From: Symbiodinium natans
Lineage: Eukaryota > Sar > Dinophyceae > Suessiales > Symbiodiniaceae
Assembly: GCA_905221605.1 (NCBI GenBank)
Contig: CAJNDS010000091.1
Coordinates: 844,238-908,237, forward strand
Length of the DNA: 64,000 bases
Direction: 5' to 3'
Positions 31,203 to 42,251 of this stretch are shown one piece after another (position 1 is the first letter of the stretch; every line of letters begins with the position of its first letter). The position numbers and the translations under genes were made by a program. The notes under the pieces were generated by a model, which did no database searches, was not told the DNA's origin, and saw nothing but the letters and a program-made list of their open reading frames with translations.

Positions 31203-31650
31203 TTATCGCCGCCCTCTGTTCAAGTCCCGGCCAGGCCAGTTGCCACCCCACCGGTCTGACGAATTCCAGTCTGAGGATTTCCAGTCTGAGGATTTCCAGT
31301 CTGACACAGACCAGTCTGACTGCCTCTGTCGCCACCCGGGATTCCAGCCATGCCGCCCATCCTTCCAGGAATGATCGCCGTGGCTGCTCCAAGACGCCTC
31401 ACTGTCTGACGGTTCTGGGCTCGTCTGTTTGCCTGGTTGGTCTGGCTCGGCATTGGGGACCGGGACGCTGGGGGCTGCCGTCTGACTCGCTGTCTGACCA
31501 AAGTTGGGGGTTGAAGGGCCTGGGTTTGTCTTACCATCGCCCTGGCTGGCGTCGGGTGACATCTTTTCAGCCCACCACTGCTCCAGAACTTGTCTGACCT
31601 GCTCGGGGCAAAGGTCCTTTTGGCCGGTCTGACTCGGATCCCAGTGAGCC
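31203..31650 (-). CDS. Low-complexity exon with repeated S-D-W units
   Basis: The minus frame begins HWDPSQTGQKDLCPEQVRQV, LEQWWAEKMSPDASQGDGK and passes a P/T/Q-rich segment. It ends in SDWKSSDWKSSDWNSSDRW, G/W-rich and arginine-rich tails. The repeated SDW comes from repeats of CAGACTGGAAATCCT, that is, clustered heptamer-type sites. Such W/G/S-rich segments are common in dinoflagellate gag-like or RNA-binding proteins, but nothing more specific can be said. A CA repeat and TAATAATA tract upstream (31655-31760) mark intron. Confidence 0.5.
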
Positions 31651-31799
31651 TGCAGCATGCACACACACACACACACACTGCCACAGCTAAATAGTAGGAT
31701 ACAATAATAATAATAATAATTCATAGTAATAATCATAATAAAATACAAAAACATAATATAACAATAATTAAACTAACACAAAAATAATTACTAACTTTA

Positions 31800-32040
31800 G
31801 CATTGCACTAGTCCGATTCCGAGCGGCATCTTGCTTCGGCGTCGCCGGCTCCTCCGGATCATAAAATTGCTCCTGCTGCGTTTCCTGGCTGTCGTCGTCG
31901 GCCTTGACGGCGTCTGACTGACCTGTGGCCTTCGCATCAGCAGGAGGACCAGTGTCCGACGGCTGGCCAGGCGTCGAGGGACCAGCACCACCTTCAGCTT
32001 CGTCGTCTGCCGGAGGTGTCGGAGGAAGGGGCATCGTGGG
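31800..32040 (-). CDS. Short acidic/proline-rich exon
   Basis: The minus frame reads MPLPPTPPADDEAEGGAGPS, TPGQPSDTGPPADAKATGQS and DDSQETQQEQFYDPEEPATP. Disordered, acidic, no domain. It is flanked by A/T-rich introns. It probably belongs with the exons at 31203-31650 and 33078-33737. Confidence 0.45.
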
Positions 32041-32119
32041 GGGCGGTCCTGGCGGAGGTGCCGGTACTTCCTCAGATTTGACTGAGAGGCAGGACCAGGA
32101 ACAATGACAAACACAACGT

Positions 32120-33077
32120 TGCTAGCAAAAGATAATAAAGAATAATGTCAGTTTGCAGCCCGAGGTTCAGTCTGACAGCCGACTGTTCGGAAGCACTTGT
32201 ACGGGTACCAGTCTGACACGGTGTAATCCCACGACTGTGGGTGAAGACTCACTTAGTTGCAAGACAAAATTAGACTCTGACAAGTCTGACAAGCAATCTT
32301 GAAATGAAATCATTGACATGTCATTGTCTGACACAAGTCCAGGCACTGAGCAAGTACTCTTTCTCGTGAGCCCAGCCAGCTATCAGGTGATTCGAGTCGC
32401 GGTAGTGGTGCGCCCTGTCGTACGCCACCCATTGTCCTTGGGCATAAGACAGTCTGACATGTCCTTGTCTGACATAAGCTAAGCGAAGCTTTATGAATGC
32501 AGACGAATTGAATTAAAATTAACTTAATTCTAATTATCCAAGCCACTGACGAGCTTGTACACGAGCTCAGCGGCGTACGCCTGTGCTCTGATGCGACTTG
32601 GATGTGTCATCGTGGCCAAGACGACCTGAAGCACACTCAGACTTTCTGGCAGTATGACAATGTCATGGCGGCCACGGCTGTCTGAGGATTCAATCATTCG
32701 GATTCAGATGAGGCGCCGCGTAGGACGCCCCGTCCACCTCCAGGCGTTGGAGGGCCCAATACATTGCCGGGCTGTGTTGGGCCACGTGGTCCATTATCTG
32801 ACAGCAACACAGGAGCAGCCGACGCGTTGTGGTTATTAAATTACTATGCCTGACTAGAAATGTTCAAAACGAATAATAATCAGTATCGACACTGTACTTA
32901 ATTAACAGTCTTGCTGATGTGAGGCCCGAGCAACGAAACCATCGATGGCGTCGCTCCTGGTGGCCTTGGGCGCCGTCGGCACGGGCACAGACGGGATCGC
33001 GTTCCAACCTCAATTGGACGCGGCATTCTGACAGTCAACTGATTGGGTGAGCAGGCTGAAACATTGTCTGGCTAATG
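32120..33077. other. Introns or spacer without clear exon
   Basis: Several heptamer copies (32171, 32210, 32284, 32325, 32452, 32466) and A/T-rich parts. A minus stretch near 32560-32640 is open but short. No gene I can support. Confidence 0.35.
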
Positions 33078-33737
33078 TTAACCCAAGCAGCACCGTTTGA
33101 CGGCTGCGTGGAGAATCTCGGCCTCCCGCTGCGGAACCCTTTCCCTGAGGGTTTCCATGAGCAGCCTTTGCCACTTCTGCAGGTCATCGGTGCTCCATGT
33201 CCTGACGGTCATGGGCCGACTCTGACTTGCCTGCCCTGCCTTGGGCTGGGAACGTGGCTGACCGTCTGATGACGACGTGTTGGGCTGGGAAGGTGGCTGG
33301 CCATCTGACGCTGCTGCCTGGGTTCTGGTCTTGGGCGGCGGCTGCGACTGGGATCTCGTCGTGGCCTGACTGACGGAACCTTTTTTTTTCATATAGGCTT
33401 TGCTGACCGGCCCACTGGGTACGCCGGTGTGGGCGGCGGCGGGGGCAGGAGTCGGGGCAGGAGTCGGAGCTTCTGGCACTGTTGGCAAGGGGGTCTGACT
33501 CATCATTGAGGCTGGAATGCCTTGCCGCACGACCGAGGGTTGGGGTGGAGGGCCAGCAGGCATTGGACTCGGAGCCGGCTGGGGCGTCTGACCACCAGCA
33601 GCCTTTGGAGTGGGAGCCGGCTGGGGTGTCTGACCACGTTCTGCCAGCTTCCTGTCGGCCTCAGAAAAAGTGGAGATTTCCGTGAGGTTGGAAATACTGA
33701 TATTGTCATCGTCCGCTCTGACTGGAATGGACGACAT
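33078..33737 (-). CDS. Proline/glutamine-rich exon with helical C-terminus
   Basis: The minus frame starts MSSIPVRADDDNISISNLTE and carries repeated GQTPQPAPTPKAAGG units. It continues with S/T/P/Q-rich sequence and ends with a helix-like segment WSTDDLQKWQRLLMETLRER and EAEILHAAVKR. The ATG at 33737 could be a start or internal. Heptamers form the GQT of the TPQPAP repeat. Probably mostly disordered; no function assignable. Confidence 0.55.
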   Translation of the reverse strand: MSSIPVRADDDNISISNLTEISTFSEADRKLAERGQTPQPAPTPKAAGGQTPQPAPSPMPAGPPPQPSVVRQGIPASMMSQTPLPTVPEAPTPAPTPAPAAAHTGVPSGPVSKAYMKKKGSVSQATTRSQSQPPPKTRTQAAASDGQPPSQPNTSSSDGQPRSQPKAGQASQSRPMTVRTWSTDDLQKWQRLLMETLRERVPQREAEILHAAVKRCCLG

Positions 33738-33744
33738 GGCTGCG

Positions 33745-34700
33745 AGGAGTCTGCCTGACTGCTTACTACTAAGTCGCTAGGGACATTAGTAGTGACACGG
33801 TCTGACAATGTCACTGACACTGACAATGAGAATCAGCTGGTAACCACGGCAGTAGTGCAGCTTACTGTTACTTTTATTTTAGTAATGTCGCGAGTCTGAC
33901 AAGTGCCGTGCTTCAGATTCAATATTCCTCACTGCTTGTCGCAAAATTGCACTGCAAATATAAACCTTGCTTCTCAATGCCTCCATGCACCCACAGACAA
34001 ATCATGCGAGCAAACTCAAACAGCGATGAATGACGTCGATGCCTTCTCATCTCCAACGCCAACCGTGGTCGTTTGAAAGCCAAACCTGGGCAGGTTGAAG
34101 AGGAATCGGAAGGACCAGTCTGTCTGACTCAGGAATGACGCAAAGCAAGGCTGCACTTGCAACACCAATCCAAGGCCCCAACATCATCTGACGAGGTGCT
34201 GCCACAACCTGCACAGTGATGAAATGCACGGGAACACCAGGGGAGGGGTCGCACATACGGAGCTACAAACCAAAGACGCCGCCCTAATGAACTCACTCAA
34301 GAGACTTTTCGAAAACTCAGCCATCGCCGCTTGCTCTGAGTCTGACGGACACAAGACCTTTCTGAGTCTGACGGACGCAAGACCTTTGGTCGGTCACTCC
34401 GTCTTACAGTTCGTCTGTACAGGAGTACGAGCTGCTCCCGGGCTAGGAACCGGGCGGTGAGGCACTGTGCAGTGAGGCTCTGGCACGTCTGACGGTGGAG
34501 GTGGCGTTGTCTGGCAGGGAGCGGTGAATTCTTCAATTGACATTGATTATTAAAAACATAGCTATTATTATTATTATTATTATTATTAAATGTTTGTTGA
34601 AGAGTCCTGCATGGCACCGATGAGGTCTATCGTTTTGTCCGCCAGCTTGACCTGAGCTTGTCTGACTTTACGAAGGCAAAAACAATTAATAATTTGATAC
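33745..34700. other. Intron with scattered heptamers and (TTA)n
   Basis: Contains GTCTGAC at about 33802, 33895, 34125, 34337, 34365 and 34490 and a (TTA)n tract at 34565-34590. Minus ORFs (34297-34617) look non-coding. No exon supported. Confidence 0.4.
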
Positions 34701-34744
34701 ATTGTCACATATTAATAAAAATAAAATTATAGAAAAAAACCTGA

Positions 34745-35382
34745 AACCAATGATGCCCAGGAGCAAAAGCCTCGGCCAGACTTGCGCTGGCAGCGTCTGA
34801 CGCTGGGACTAGGCTGCTGCTCGGTCTGGACTCGGACTTGTGGGACCAGTCATACCCGCTCGACCAGTCTGACGACCGCCAGCCTGAGGAATGCCACTGC
34901 CAGCTTGGCCGCTGCTGCCATTTCGACGAAGTGTTCCACCAGGAATCTGACAGCCATTTTTTCTGCTGCGGCGACTTCTGCGCCGGCTGGTTTGACCGGG
35001 TCTTGGCCTTGGCCCTGGCCTTCGCAGCATTGGTGGCCAGCTTCTCCTTCAGCGTTGCATCCCTGCTTCGATTTTTGGCCGGGTCTGACTTGTCAGGATT
35101 CGGAAACGTCTCTCCGACCAATGCACCAGGCAGAAGTAACGTCCTGTTGGAGTCTGACGACCCAGCATCAGAATCTTCACTGTCACCAGGCAGAAGTAAC
35201 GTCCTGTTGGAGTCTGACAACCCAGCATCAGAATCATCAGGTTCTGCTTTCGCATTGTCCTTGTCCTTGTCGCCAACGCAGGGTGCGTCTGACTTGGAAT
35301 CGGAAGCTAACCGATTCCTCAGCCTCTTGCCCTTTTTGAAGTGGGGCTTCCCGTACATCTCGGCCTTGCGCTTACGCACCAT
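34745..35382 (-). CDS. Probable first exon, basic and S/D/W-rich protein
   Basis: Starts MVRKRKAEMYGKPHFKKGKR, a basic nuclear-localisation-like N-terminus. It contains an internal duplication (SDSNRTLLLPGDSEDSDAG then SDSNRTLLLPG), a K/A-rich helix TLKEKLATNAAKARAKAKTR and a W/S/G-rich end SWQWHSSGWRSSDWSSGYDW. Nothing coding is visible immediately upstream, so 35382 is a likely start for the gene running to at least 31.2 kb. Function unknown. Heptamer-type sites form the SDSN and SDW units. Confidence 0.55.
35128..35233. repeat. 60 bp in-frame exon duplication
   Basis: CAGGCAGAAGTAACGTCCTG...GAGTCTGAC(G/A)ACCCAGCATCAGAATC occurs twice, 60 bp apart, differing by one or two bases. It adds 20 residues to the protein without breaking the frame, so the duplication is recent and tolerated. 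Confidence 0.85.
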
Positions 35383-35399
35383 GGCTTAGCTGCGACTCA

Positions 35400-35850
35400 A
35401 AAAAATAGTAGAGCTGGCTAGACTGCGTCTGACTGTGTGCAAGGCGCTCGTCGGAAAGAATCACGGCCCTGACCCTGGCCTACGGACAATTACGATGGCC
35501 TCCGACTCTGGCTGACTTGGGCCGATAGAATCACTGTGTCAAACCTCATGCCATGCTGGTCTGGCTGCATGAATGAAATGAAACAAGTAAATAAATCTGC
35601 TGAGTGGGCAATGAAGCAATTAATAGTATTCGGGCCTGCAGGTCCGAAAATGCCACGAAGTTGTTGACTCGGCCTGAGCAAAGGATTTGACATTCAATGA
35701 TTATTAAGTCTGACCCTGACAGCTCGCAGACTTATTTATTATTCTAATTCATTCAAACTCTCAAACTCAAGAATCTTGGCGCACCACTGCCACACGTCTG
35801 ACCTGGTACCTTAGTGACCCATTGGCACGCTCAGCTGACTGAGGCCAATG
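35400..35850. other. Upstream flank of the 35.4 kb gene
   Basis: No convincing ORF. GTCTGAC occurs at about 35426, 35708, 35795 and 35849. It may hold the promoter of the gene starting at 35382. Confidence 0.4.
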
Positions 35851-36450
35851 GTCTGACTCAGGGCCGTTGGCACCAAGCCAGCAGCTCACCTGAATCATCA
35901 CGACTGCACCGATGGCTCACCCGAAGGGGCCAACTCGAACAGGGCCGCCAGTAGCAGCGCACCTGTGTCAGACAGTGGGCCGATGGCTCACCCAGCAAGG
36001 GCCAACGAACGCACCACTGCACGCAAGGCTGTTGGCCTGCAGGAGTGGGCCGATCGGGCTCACCACCCAGCCAGCGCCACTGGCTCGCCTGACATGAAGG
36101 CACGCCCAGCATTACTGCTGGGGCCAACAGCTCACCACATCTTGCGCAAGGGCCATGGCATAGACCTGGGCCATGGCTCGCCTGTCTTACTCAGGGCCAT
36201 GGCCCGCCCAGCAAATGGCTGGGGCCAAGGCTCACCGCTTCAGACCTGGGACATGGCTCACCTCAGTCTTACTGAGGGCCATGTCACACCTGGCCTCCCG
36301 GGCCATGGCACGCCCAGCTGGGGCCAAGGCTCACCGTCCCCAGACCTGGGACATGGCTCACCCCAGTCTTACTGAGGGCCATGTCACACCTGGCCTGCCG
36401 GGCCATGGCTCGCCCCGAAAGGGCCAAGGCACACCGGCTTTCAATTGCAA
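35850..36450. repeat. Tandem repeat with GGCCATGGCTCACC units
   Basis: GGGCCATGGCTC(A/G)CC-type units recur every 15-40 bp. They are organised in three larger units of about 90-105 bp (about 36160, 36241 and 36341) starting CAGACCTGGGACATGGCTCACC and including CAGTCTTACTGAGGGCCATG. Plus-strand frames translate as repetitive peptide and are not taken as a gene. It marks the right part of the heptamer domain. Confidence 0.8.
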
Positions 36451-36460
36451 GCACTTGCGT

Positions 36461-36670
36461 CTGACGAACCCCCTAGCCTAAACCCTAAACCGACTAAGCA
36501 CCTAAATCCTAAACTCCCAAACCACTGGGCGCCCGGGCTCGGCGTGTCTGACAGCCACCTGGGTTTAATGGACCTGGCAGCACTACACCCAGACCCTAAA
36601 CCCTAGACCCCAATTCCGGTCTTACTGTTACTCAAATGTTAAACTTGCAGGGAGTGCCTGTTGTCTGACA
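36461..36670. other. Overlap of heptamer domain and telomere-type repeats
   Basis: The last three GTCTGAC copies (36461, 36545, 36662) lie among the first degenerate CCCTAAA units of the right flank. This is the only place where the two signals share sequence. No gene seen. Confidence 0.6.
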
Positions 36671-37492
36671 CAATGACGTCGGTGGGCAGGTTTCACATGG
36701 GCGTGGGCATTTACGACTCTGGGGTTTGACTGTCTTGAACCAACCACACAGCTTCGAAAATGAATCAGGCATCTTATTTTAACTAGCAACATTGGCTTAT
36801 AAAAAAAAAGTTTTAAAGCATTGAACTCGGGATTCAAGATATATATATATATAATAATCATAATAATAATAAAGTAAATAAACAAAAAATGAAGAAACAA
36901 ACTATGGTTCGGGTCATGCGCAAGGTTGCGGCAGCCGGCAGCTCCAATACCCCCTTAATTCAGAAAGATTCCTTCAACCATATCATGAGGAACCCTCCTG
37001 TTCTTTAAGGAATACTCGAAACCCTAAACCCTAAACTCCTAGAAGCCCTAAACCCTAAAACCTAAACCTAAACCCTAGACCCTAGACGCTAAACCCTCAA
37101 CCCTAAACCCTAAACCCTAAACTCCGAGAAGCCCTAAACCCTAAACCCTAAACCCTAAACTCCTAGAAGCCCTAAACCCCTAAACCCTAAACCCTAAACC
37201 CTAAGGCCTAAACCCTAAACCCCTAGAGGCAGCCTTAAGAGCTGCCGAGTTGCATGGACGTCTCCATGCTGCTGCCCACCTTCAGAGGGGCTCAAGGGCC
37301 CTTTGGGGATGTTTAGGGTCTAGGGTTTAGGGTTTAGGGTTTAGGGTTTGGGATTTAGGGTTTAGGGTTTAGGGTTTAGGGTTTGGGGTTTGGGGCTAGG
37401 GATGCTCAGGGTCGCAGAAGGCGCTTGCGGGGTATCATCCCATCGACTGCTCGGGGGTTTAAGGGTCTAGGCATGTTTCTGGTACAAGTAGG

Positions 37493-37545
37493 GGCCCCCT
37501 AGTTATAAGTGGGGGTTATGAAGGCCCTCTCAGGGTTTGAGTCGG
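37493..37545 (+). mobile_element. MITE-like element, family 1, truncated copy
   Basis: Starts TACAAGTAGGGGCCCC and shows the first part of the family interior, then stops near 37545. Full copies are at 38784-38906, 40821-40944 and 46889-47012. Confidence 0.55.
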
Positions 37546-37672
37546 GTTTAATCAGGGCTTACGATTGTCTAGGGGCAAGGCTTTGACTTTTGTTGCGGGG
37601 TTACAAAGTAAAGAAACGTCGAGAACCTAGACAAGAGCCCTAGACCCTAAACCCTAAACCCCAATTCACCAG

Positions 37673-37789
37673 CTAAGCGACATGCAGGGGAACGGCGGCG
37701 TCGGCGGCCACCGCGTGGTAGCCAGGGCCCCATTGTTGATTGCAGCTGTTGGCGACGCAAGCGGCCATCTGGTTGTAGTCAGCCTTGGT
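37673..37789 (-). CDS. Terminal exon of a cysteine-containing protein
   Basis: After acceptor GGGTAG the minus strand reads 38 codons and a TAG stop: TKADYNQMAACVANSCNQQW, then GPGYHAVAADAAVPLHVA. 117 nt, phase 0, in phase with the exon at 38285-38337. Composition is strongly protein-like. Family not recognised, but it may be the C-terminus of the somatomedin-B-like protein whose exons follow at higher coordinates. CCCTAAA and TTTAGGG arrays lie on both sides. Confidence 0.65.
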   Translation of the reverse strand, partial: TKADYNQMAACVANSCNQQWGPGYHAVAADAAVPLHVA

Positions 37790-38284
37790 CTACCCTAAAC
37801 CCTAAACCCTAAGGTTCAGGGGTTAGGATTCAATTCAAGGGCTCCTGGCAGGCAGGAAACTCTGAAACATGAAGGCCACAGGACATCGAAGTTAACGGTT
37901 TAGGGTCTAGGGTTTACGGTCTACGGCTTAGGCTCAGGAAGGGGCATTTCAAGGGCTACCGAGGAAAACAGAGGCAGGCTCCGGCTGAGAGGGGTGTGAA
38001 GTTTGGGACTTGAGGGGTTTAGGGTTTGGGGTTTAGGGTTGAGGGTTGAGGGTTGAGGGTTTAGGGTTTGGATGATTGAGCCCAAACAACCCAAACCGCA
38101 AACCTCCGGAATCAAGGGGTTGATACTCGTACTCCTAAGTTTGCAACCATAAACGGCTTCACCCTATACACCAAGAAGCCCTAACTAAAAAGCCTAGACA
38201 ACCCTTTAAAACCCCTTCCTGCCCCTGAAAAAAAAGCCTGTAGAGCCCGAAGCCCGGGTCTGGGCGCAGCGGGGCGGCGCTTGC

Positions 38285-38337
38285 CTTGCATGTTTTGATC
38301 ACGTTCTGCAGGTGGGAAACAGCCTCCGGGCTGAAAC
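38285..38337 (-). CDS. Penultimate exon of the same gene
   Basis: 53 nt between acceptor TGCCCAG and a consensus GC donor AAG|GCAAGC. Encodes FSPEAVSHLQNVIKTCK and hands over in phase 0 to the terminal exon at 37673-37789. The intron between them (about 500 bp) contains degenerate telomere-type repeat around 37,900-38,070. Confidence 0.6.
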
Positions 38338-38558
38338 CTGGGCAGACTTGGGTTGGGTTTTGGGGTGTTGGGGTTTTGGGGTTTGGGGTTTTGGGTTTTG
38401 GGTTTTGGGTTTTGGGTTTAGGGTTTAGGGTTTAGGGTTTAGGGTTTGGGGTTAGGGGTTAGGGGTTAGGGGTTTGGGGTTTGGGGTTTGGGGTCCGCCG
38501 ACCCTGGCGGCGTGTTGGATGGGTTTGGAGGTGAAAACCTCCCTCTTTCCCTCCTTAC

Positions 38559-38643
38559 CGGGTCGGTGCACAATTTTTTCGTGGAGGACCGCACCACCCG
38601 CACAGCGTAAACAGGCGGTTCAGCACAGGGGGGTAGGGGCGCC
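38559..38643 (-). CDS. Internal exon
   Basis: 85 nt between an AG acceptor at 38644-38645 and a consensus donor CCG|GTAAGG. Reads APLPPCAEPPVYAVRVVRSS then TKKLCTDP. Its end phase does not match the start of the next exon I see (38285), so either a small exon lies between or one border is off by a few bases. Confidence 0.5.
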
Positions 38644-38783
38644 CTCAGCAAAATCAGCGTTTTCGCCCCCCGCCCCCCCCCCCCCCCCCCCCTGTCTTTT
38701 TGGCTTGAGTTAGGGCTTGGGGTAGAGGGTTTGGGGTTGCCTCTGCGACTATATGGTCCAGGAGTCGGTCAAGTTTCAAAAGC

Positions 38784-38906
38784 TACAAGTAGGGGCCCCC
38801 TAGTTATAAGTAGGCTTATAAAGGCCCTAAATTGGGTTATAAGTCTCCCTATTTAGGTTACAACTCCCTTAAGTGAAGTTAGTAAAGTAAGGGGCCCGTA
38901 CTTGTA
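38784..38906 (+). mobile_element. MITE-like element, family 1
   Basis: About 123 bp with terminal inverted repeats TACAAGTAGGGGCCCC / GGGGCCCGTACTTGTA and a TTATAA-rich interior (GTTATAAGTCTCCCTATTTA). No coding capacity. Lies in an intron. Confidence 0.75.
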
Positions 38907-38989
38907 CCGCATGTGAGATGCTTAATTTCACCCCTCCCCAGATGCCCAACACTCCATCAACCCTTATCTACAACTTGCTTCAGAACCCC

Positions 38990-39031
<42 letters not shown>
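38990..39031 (+). repeat. Poly-C tract (~35-40 bp)
   Basis: Near-perfect run of C. Comparable tracts lie at 38668-38692, 41144-41163, 41348-41390, 42889-42906, 50919-50938 and 56676-56703; most have C on the plus strand, that is, G in the coding sense. ORFs such as PPPPPP runs are artefacts. Confidence 0.9.
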
Positions 39032-39032
<1 letters not shown>

Positions 39033-39207
39033 CCCCGAAAAAAACACGATAACAGTCGCTCGAGTTTCGTTTGGCGCTCTCAAGCGAGGAGAAACCCTAA
39101 ACCCGAAATTCCAAATCTCAAATCCCCAAAATGCACCTCTAAACCCTAAACCACAAGCCCTAAACCCTAAACCTTAAACCCTAGCCCTAAACCCGAAACC
39201 CCGGCCT

Positions 39208-39235
39208 CTATTCTCAACCACCTGCGGGGAGCCCC
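39208..39235 (-). CDS. Possible micro-exon
   Basis: Between acceptor CGACTCAG and donor CAG|GTGGTTG the minus strand reads EDSWGSPQ (8 codons). Splice signals are good, but the exon is so short that chance is a real alternative. Confidence 0.3.
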
Positions 39236-39419
39236 ACGAGTCCTCCTGAGTCGGATTTGAGGGTTTTAGGAGGGGCTTGGGGTTTAGGGCTTAGGGCTTG
39301 GAGCTTATGGTTTTGGGCTTGGGGTAAAGGGTTTCGGGTTCAGGGTTTGGGGTCTAGTTGGGCTGGGGAAGGGTGATGGGTCTGTTTTAGAGGCTTATGA
39401 AGACGAATGCACGTAGACG

Positions 39420-40135
<716 letters not shown>

Positions 40136-40291
40136 AGATGCCTGCAGAAAGAGATATAGATAGAACCGGAAAACAGGAAAATATAGGAAAAAACAAAGAT
40201 AAGAAGATACATATACACACTACATACATATATATATATATATCTGTATGTATATTATGTATACATATATTATATGTATATTATATCTTGC

Positions 40292-40398
40292 CCGGAAAAA
40301 AAGCAAGGCCGCCGGCCTTCGCCATGGACTGGAGCATGACGGCGCCAAGCGTGTATCGAGCAAACGACGAGCAGAGTGACTTTGAGCCAAGTGCTGTG
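40292..40398 (-). CDS. Internal exon with hydrophobic segment
   Basis: 107 nt between an AAG acceptor and a consensus GC donor (CCG G|GCAAGA). It begins with one base that completes the codon left open by the exon at 40711-40771 and reads TALGSKSLCSSFARYTLGAV then MLQSMAKAGGLAFFPG. The plus strand (MDWSMTAPSVYRANDEQ...) is also open, but the minus reading has both splice signals and phase. Function unknown. Confidence 0.6.
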
Positions 40399-40634
40399 CT
40401 TGGGCCAACATGGGGGGTTTGGGGTTCAGGGTTTAGGGTTTAGGGTTCCCGCCCGATAAGAGAAAGCCCCCAACCTCTCTTCTTGTAAGGACGGCCACTC
40501 CAAAGAAGCATGACATATCAACCATGAACCCCTAGACATGTTCGTTTCTTTTTTTGTGGGGGGGGGGGGGGGAGGTTCCTGTTTGGGCTTCTATAGGGGG
40601 TGGGTTTGAGCCCCAGTAGCCAAATCATAGTAAG

Positions 40635-40710
40635 GGAACCCTTTTTGGGGTTGGTTGCTTTACAAGGGAACCTTGAACCAACAAAAGGGGAACGGGTACC
40701 ACTGGGCCAC
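40635..40710 (-). mobile_element. MITE-like element, family 3, terminus at a splice donor
   Basis: On the minus strand the intron starts exactly with GTGGCCCAGTGGTACCC, which is the family-3 terminus, followed by GGTTCAAGGTTCCCTTGTAA and CCAACCCCAAAAAGGG. The same modules occur at 733-838 and 48240-48315. The GT of the element end appears to serve as the 5' splice site of the exon at 40711-40771. Confidence 0.6.
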
Positions 40711-40771
40711 CAAGCAAACATGCCGGAGCGCACCTCTGGCGGCGATGTCAGCAGCAGGCGAAGGAGCCTAC
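40711..40771 (-). CDS. Internal exon ending at a MITE-like terminus
   Basis: 61 nt between acceptor AGGCAAG and donor TG|GTGGCCC. Reads RLLRLLLTSPPEVRSGMFA plus a split codon that is completed (Cys) by the exon at 40292-40398. Leucine-rich start. Phase agreement with the next exon makes this a good call despite no recognisable domain. Confidence 0.6.
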
Positions 40772-40820
40772 CTTGCCTTTTGCCCTTTTGGGTCACATTA
40801 AGGGGTGAAGGTTGAGGGTT

Positions 40821-40944
40821 TACAAGTAGGGGCCCCGTTACTGTACCAACTGTACTTAAGGGAGTTGTAACCTAAATAGGAAGACTTGTAACCCAATTTA
40901 GGGCCTTCATAACCCCACTTATAACTAGGGGGCCCCTGCTTGTA
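40821..40944 (+). mobile_element. MITE-like element, family 1
   Basis: 124 bp, TACAAGTAGGGGCCCC at the left and GGGGCCCCTGCTTGTA at the right. Nearly the same interior as the 46889-47012 copy (GGAGTTGTAACCTAAATAGG, TTATAACTAG). Intronic. Confidence 0.8.
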
Positions 40945-41439
40945 GGCGCTTAGGCTTCATGCTCAGAAATACAACCTCTTTTTGGAGCCCTCAATGTAGC
41001 AGAATGCCCCTGACCTTGCACCCTAAACTTCCAAACCCCTCAAACCCCAAAACCCTAAATCCCCAAACAAGAAGGTCTGGCAGGTCTCGCATCTTGAAGG
41101 TTAAACCCCAAACCCAAGGGGTTTAGGGTTTAGGGTTAGCCCCCCCCCCCCCCCCCCCCCCCCTCCGCCTCCACTCTGCTGTGGTCTCTTCAACCCGGAA
41201 CTTGAAACCTACCCCAAAAACCCTAAACCCGAAACCCTGAACTCCCTCAAAACCCTAACCCCAAACCTTCAACCCCAAACCTGAACCTAATGTTTAGGGC
41301 TTAGGGTAGGGTGTAGGGACAGTTTAAGTCTATTGGCTTAAGAACTCCCCCCCCCCCCCCCCCCCCCCCCCCACCCCCCCCCCCCCCCACAAAAAAAGAA
41401 TAATATAATGATTGGTGTAGGGTTGCTGGGATGTCTGGT

Positions 41440-41795
41440 CTATGGGCTCAGGGTCCAGGGCCTCGGGTAGGATTCGAAATTCCTCCTTGTAGCAGCCGTT
41501 GCCACACGATGACCCCCCCAGCTCCTGATCCCTCAGCCGGCGTCTGTAAGCTCCGATGCACCTCTGCCATGTGCTCGGAAGTTCGGGAATGCTTCCGGAG
41601 CACCCTTGCACGACTCAGCACTTTCTGTCGACGCCTCCTTCTCGAGCCCTCTTGAGCAATCGTGGGATCACCCGCTCTGTCGAGAATGTTGATGCTGATG
41701 CGTTGTCATCGGCTTCCGGCTTCCCCCTCATCTTCCCAGAGGTGAAAGGTTCGCAAGGCTCGTCGCTGCGCAGACTCCCGGGTGGACGTCGCATA
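41440..41795 (-). CDS. Exon-bearing island, frame unresolved
   Basis: About 350 bp of non-repeat sequence with all three minus frames partly protein-like: RRALRTFHLWEDEGEAG; VLSRARVLRKHSRTSEHMAE then VHRSLQTPAEGSGAGG; and GAYRRRLRDQELGGSSCGNG with CYKEEFRILPEALDPEP. Phase from the exon at 42252 (ends 0) and into 40711 (needs one base) allows two exons separated by a small intron here. SSCGNGC is reminiscent of the first half of a third somatomedin-B-like domain but is not convincing. Confidence 0.4.
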
Positions 41796-42251
41796 AAGGG
41801 CTTAGGGTTTCTAGGGTTTAGGGTTGAGCGTTTGAAAAACTAGGATCTTGGCAGGTTCCGAAATTCAGACTTGCACCAACGATCTACCATTCGTCGATGG
41901 CTAGTATTTGGGGGGGGGGAGGGGTTGGGGAGGGGAACATCCTAACATCCTAAAACCCAAAAATCTAAAACTCTAAAGAGGTCCAGCAATCCCGAAGCAT
42001 CAGGATTTCAGAGGGTATAAATGTATATAAAGATAAAAGACTAGTAAGCAGAGGACAACAGAGAAAGAGAGAGAGGGAGAGAGCGAGAAAAAAAAAGAGC
42101 TTCACAGCCGACATGGGGCTCCTAACCTCTTAGGGCTTAAGCCAAAACCCTAAACCCTAAACCCCAAACCCTAAACCCTAAACCCTAAACCCCCAAACCC
42201 TAAACCCCAAACCCCAAAACCCTAAACCCCAAAACCCTGAAGCCCAAAGGC

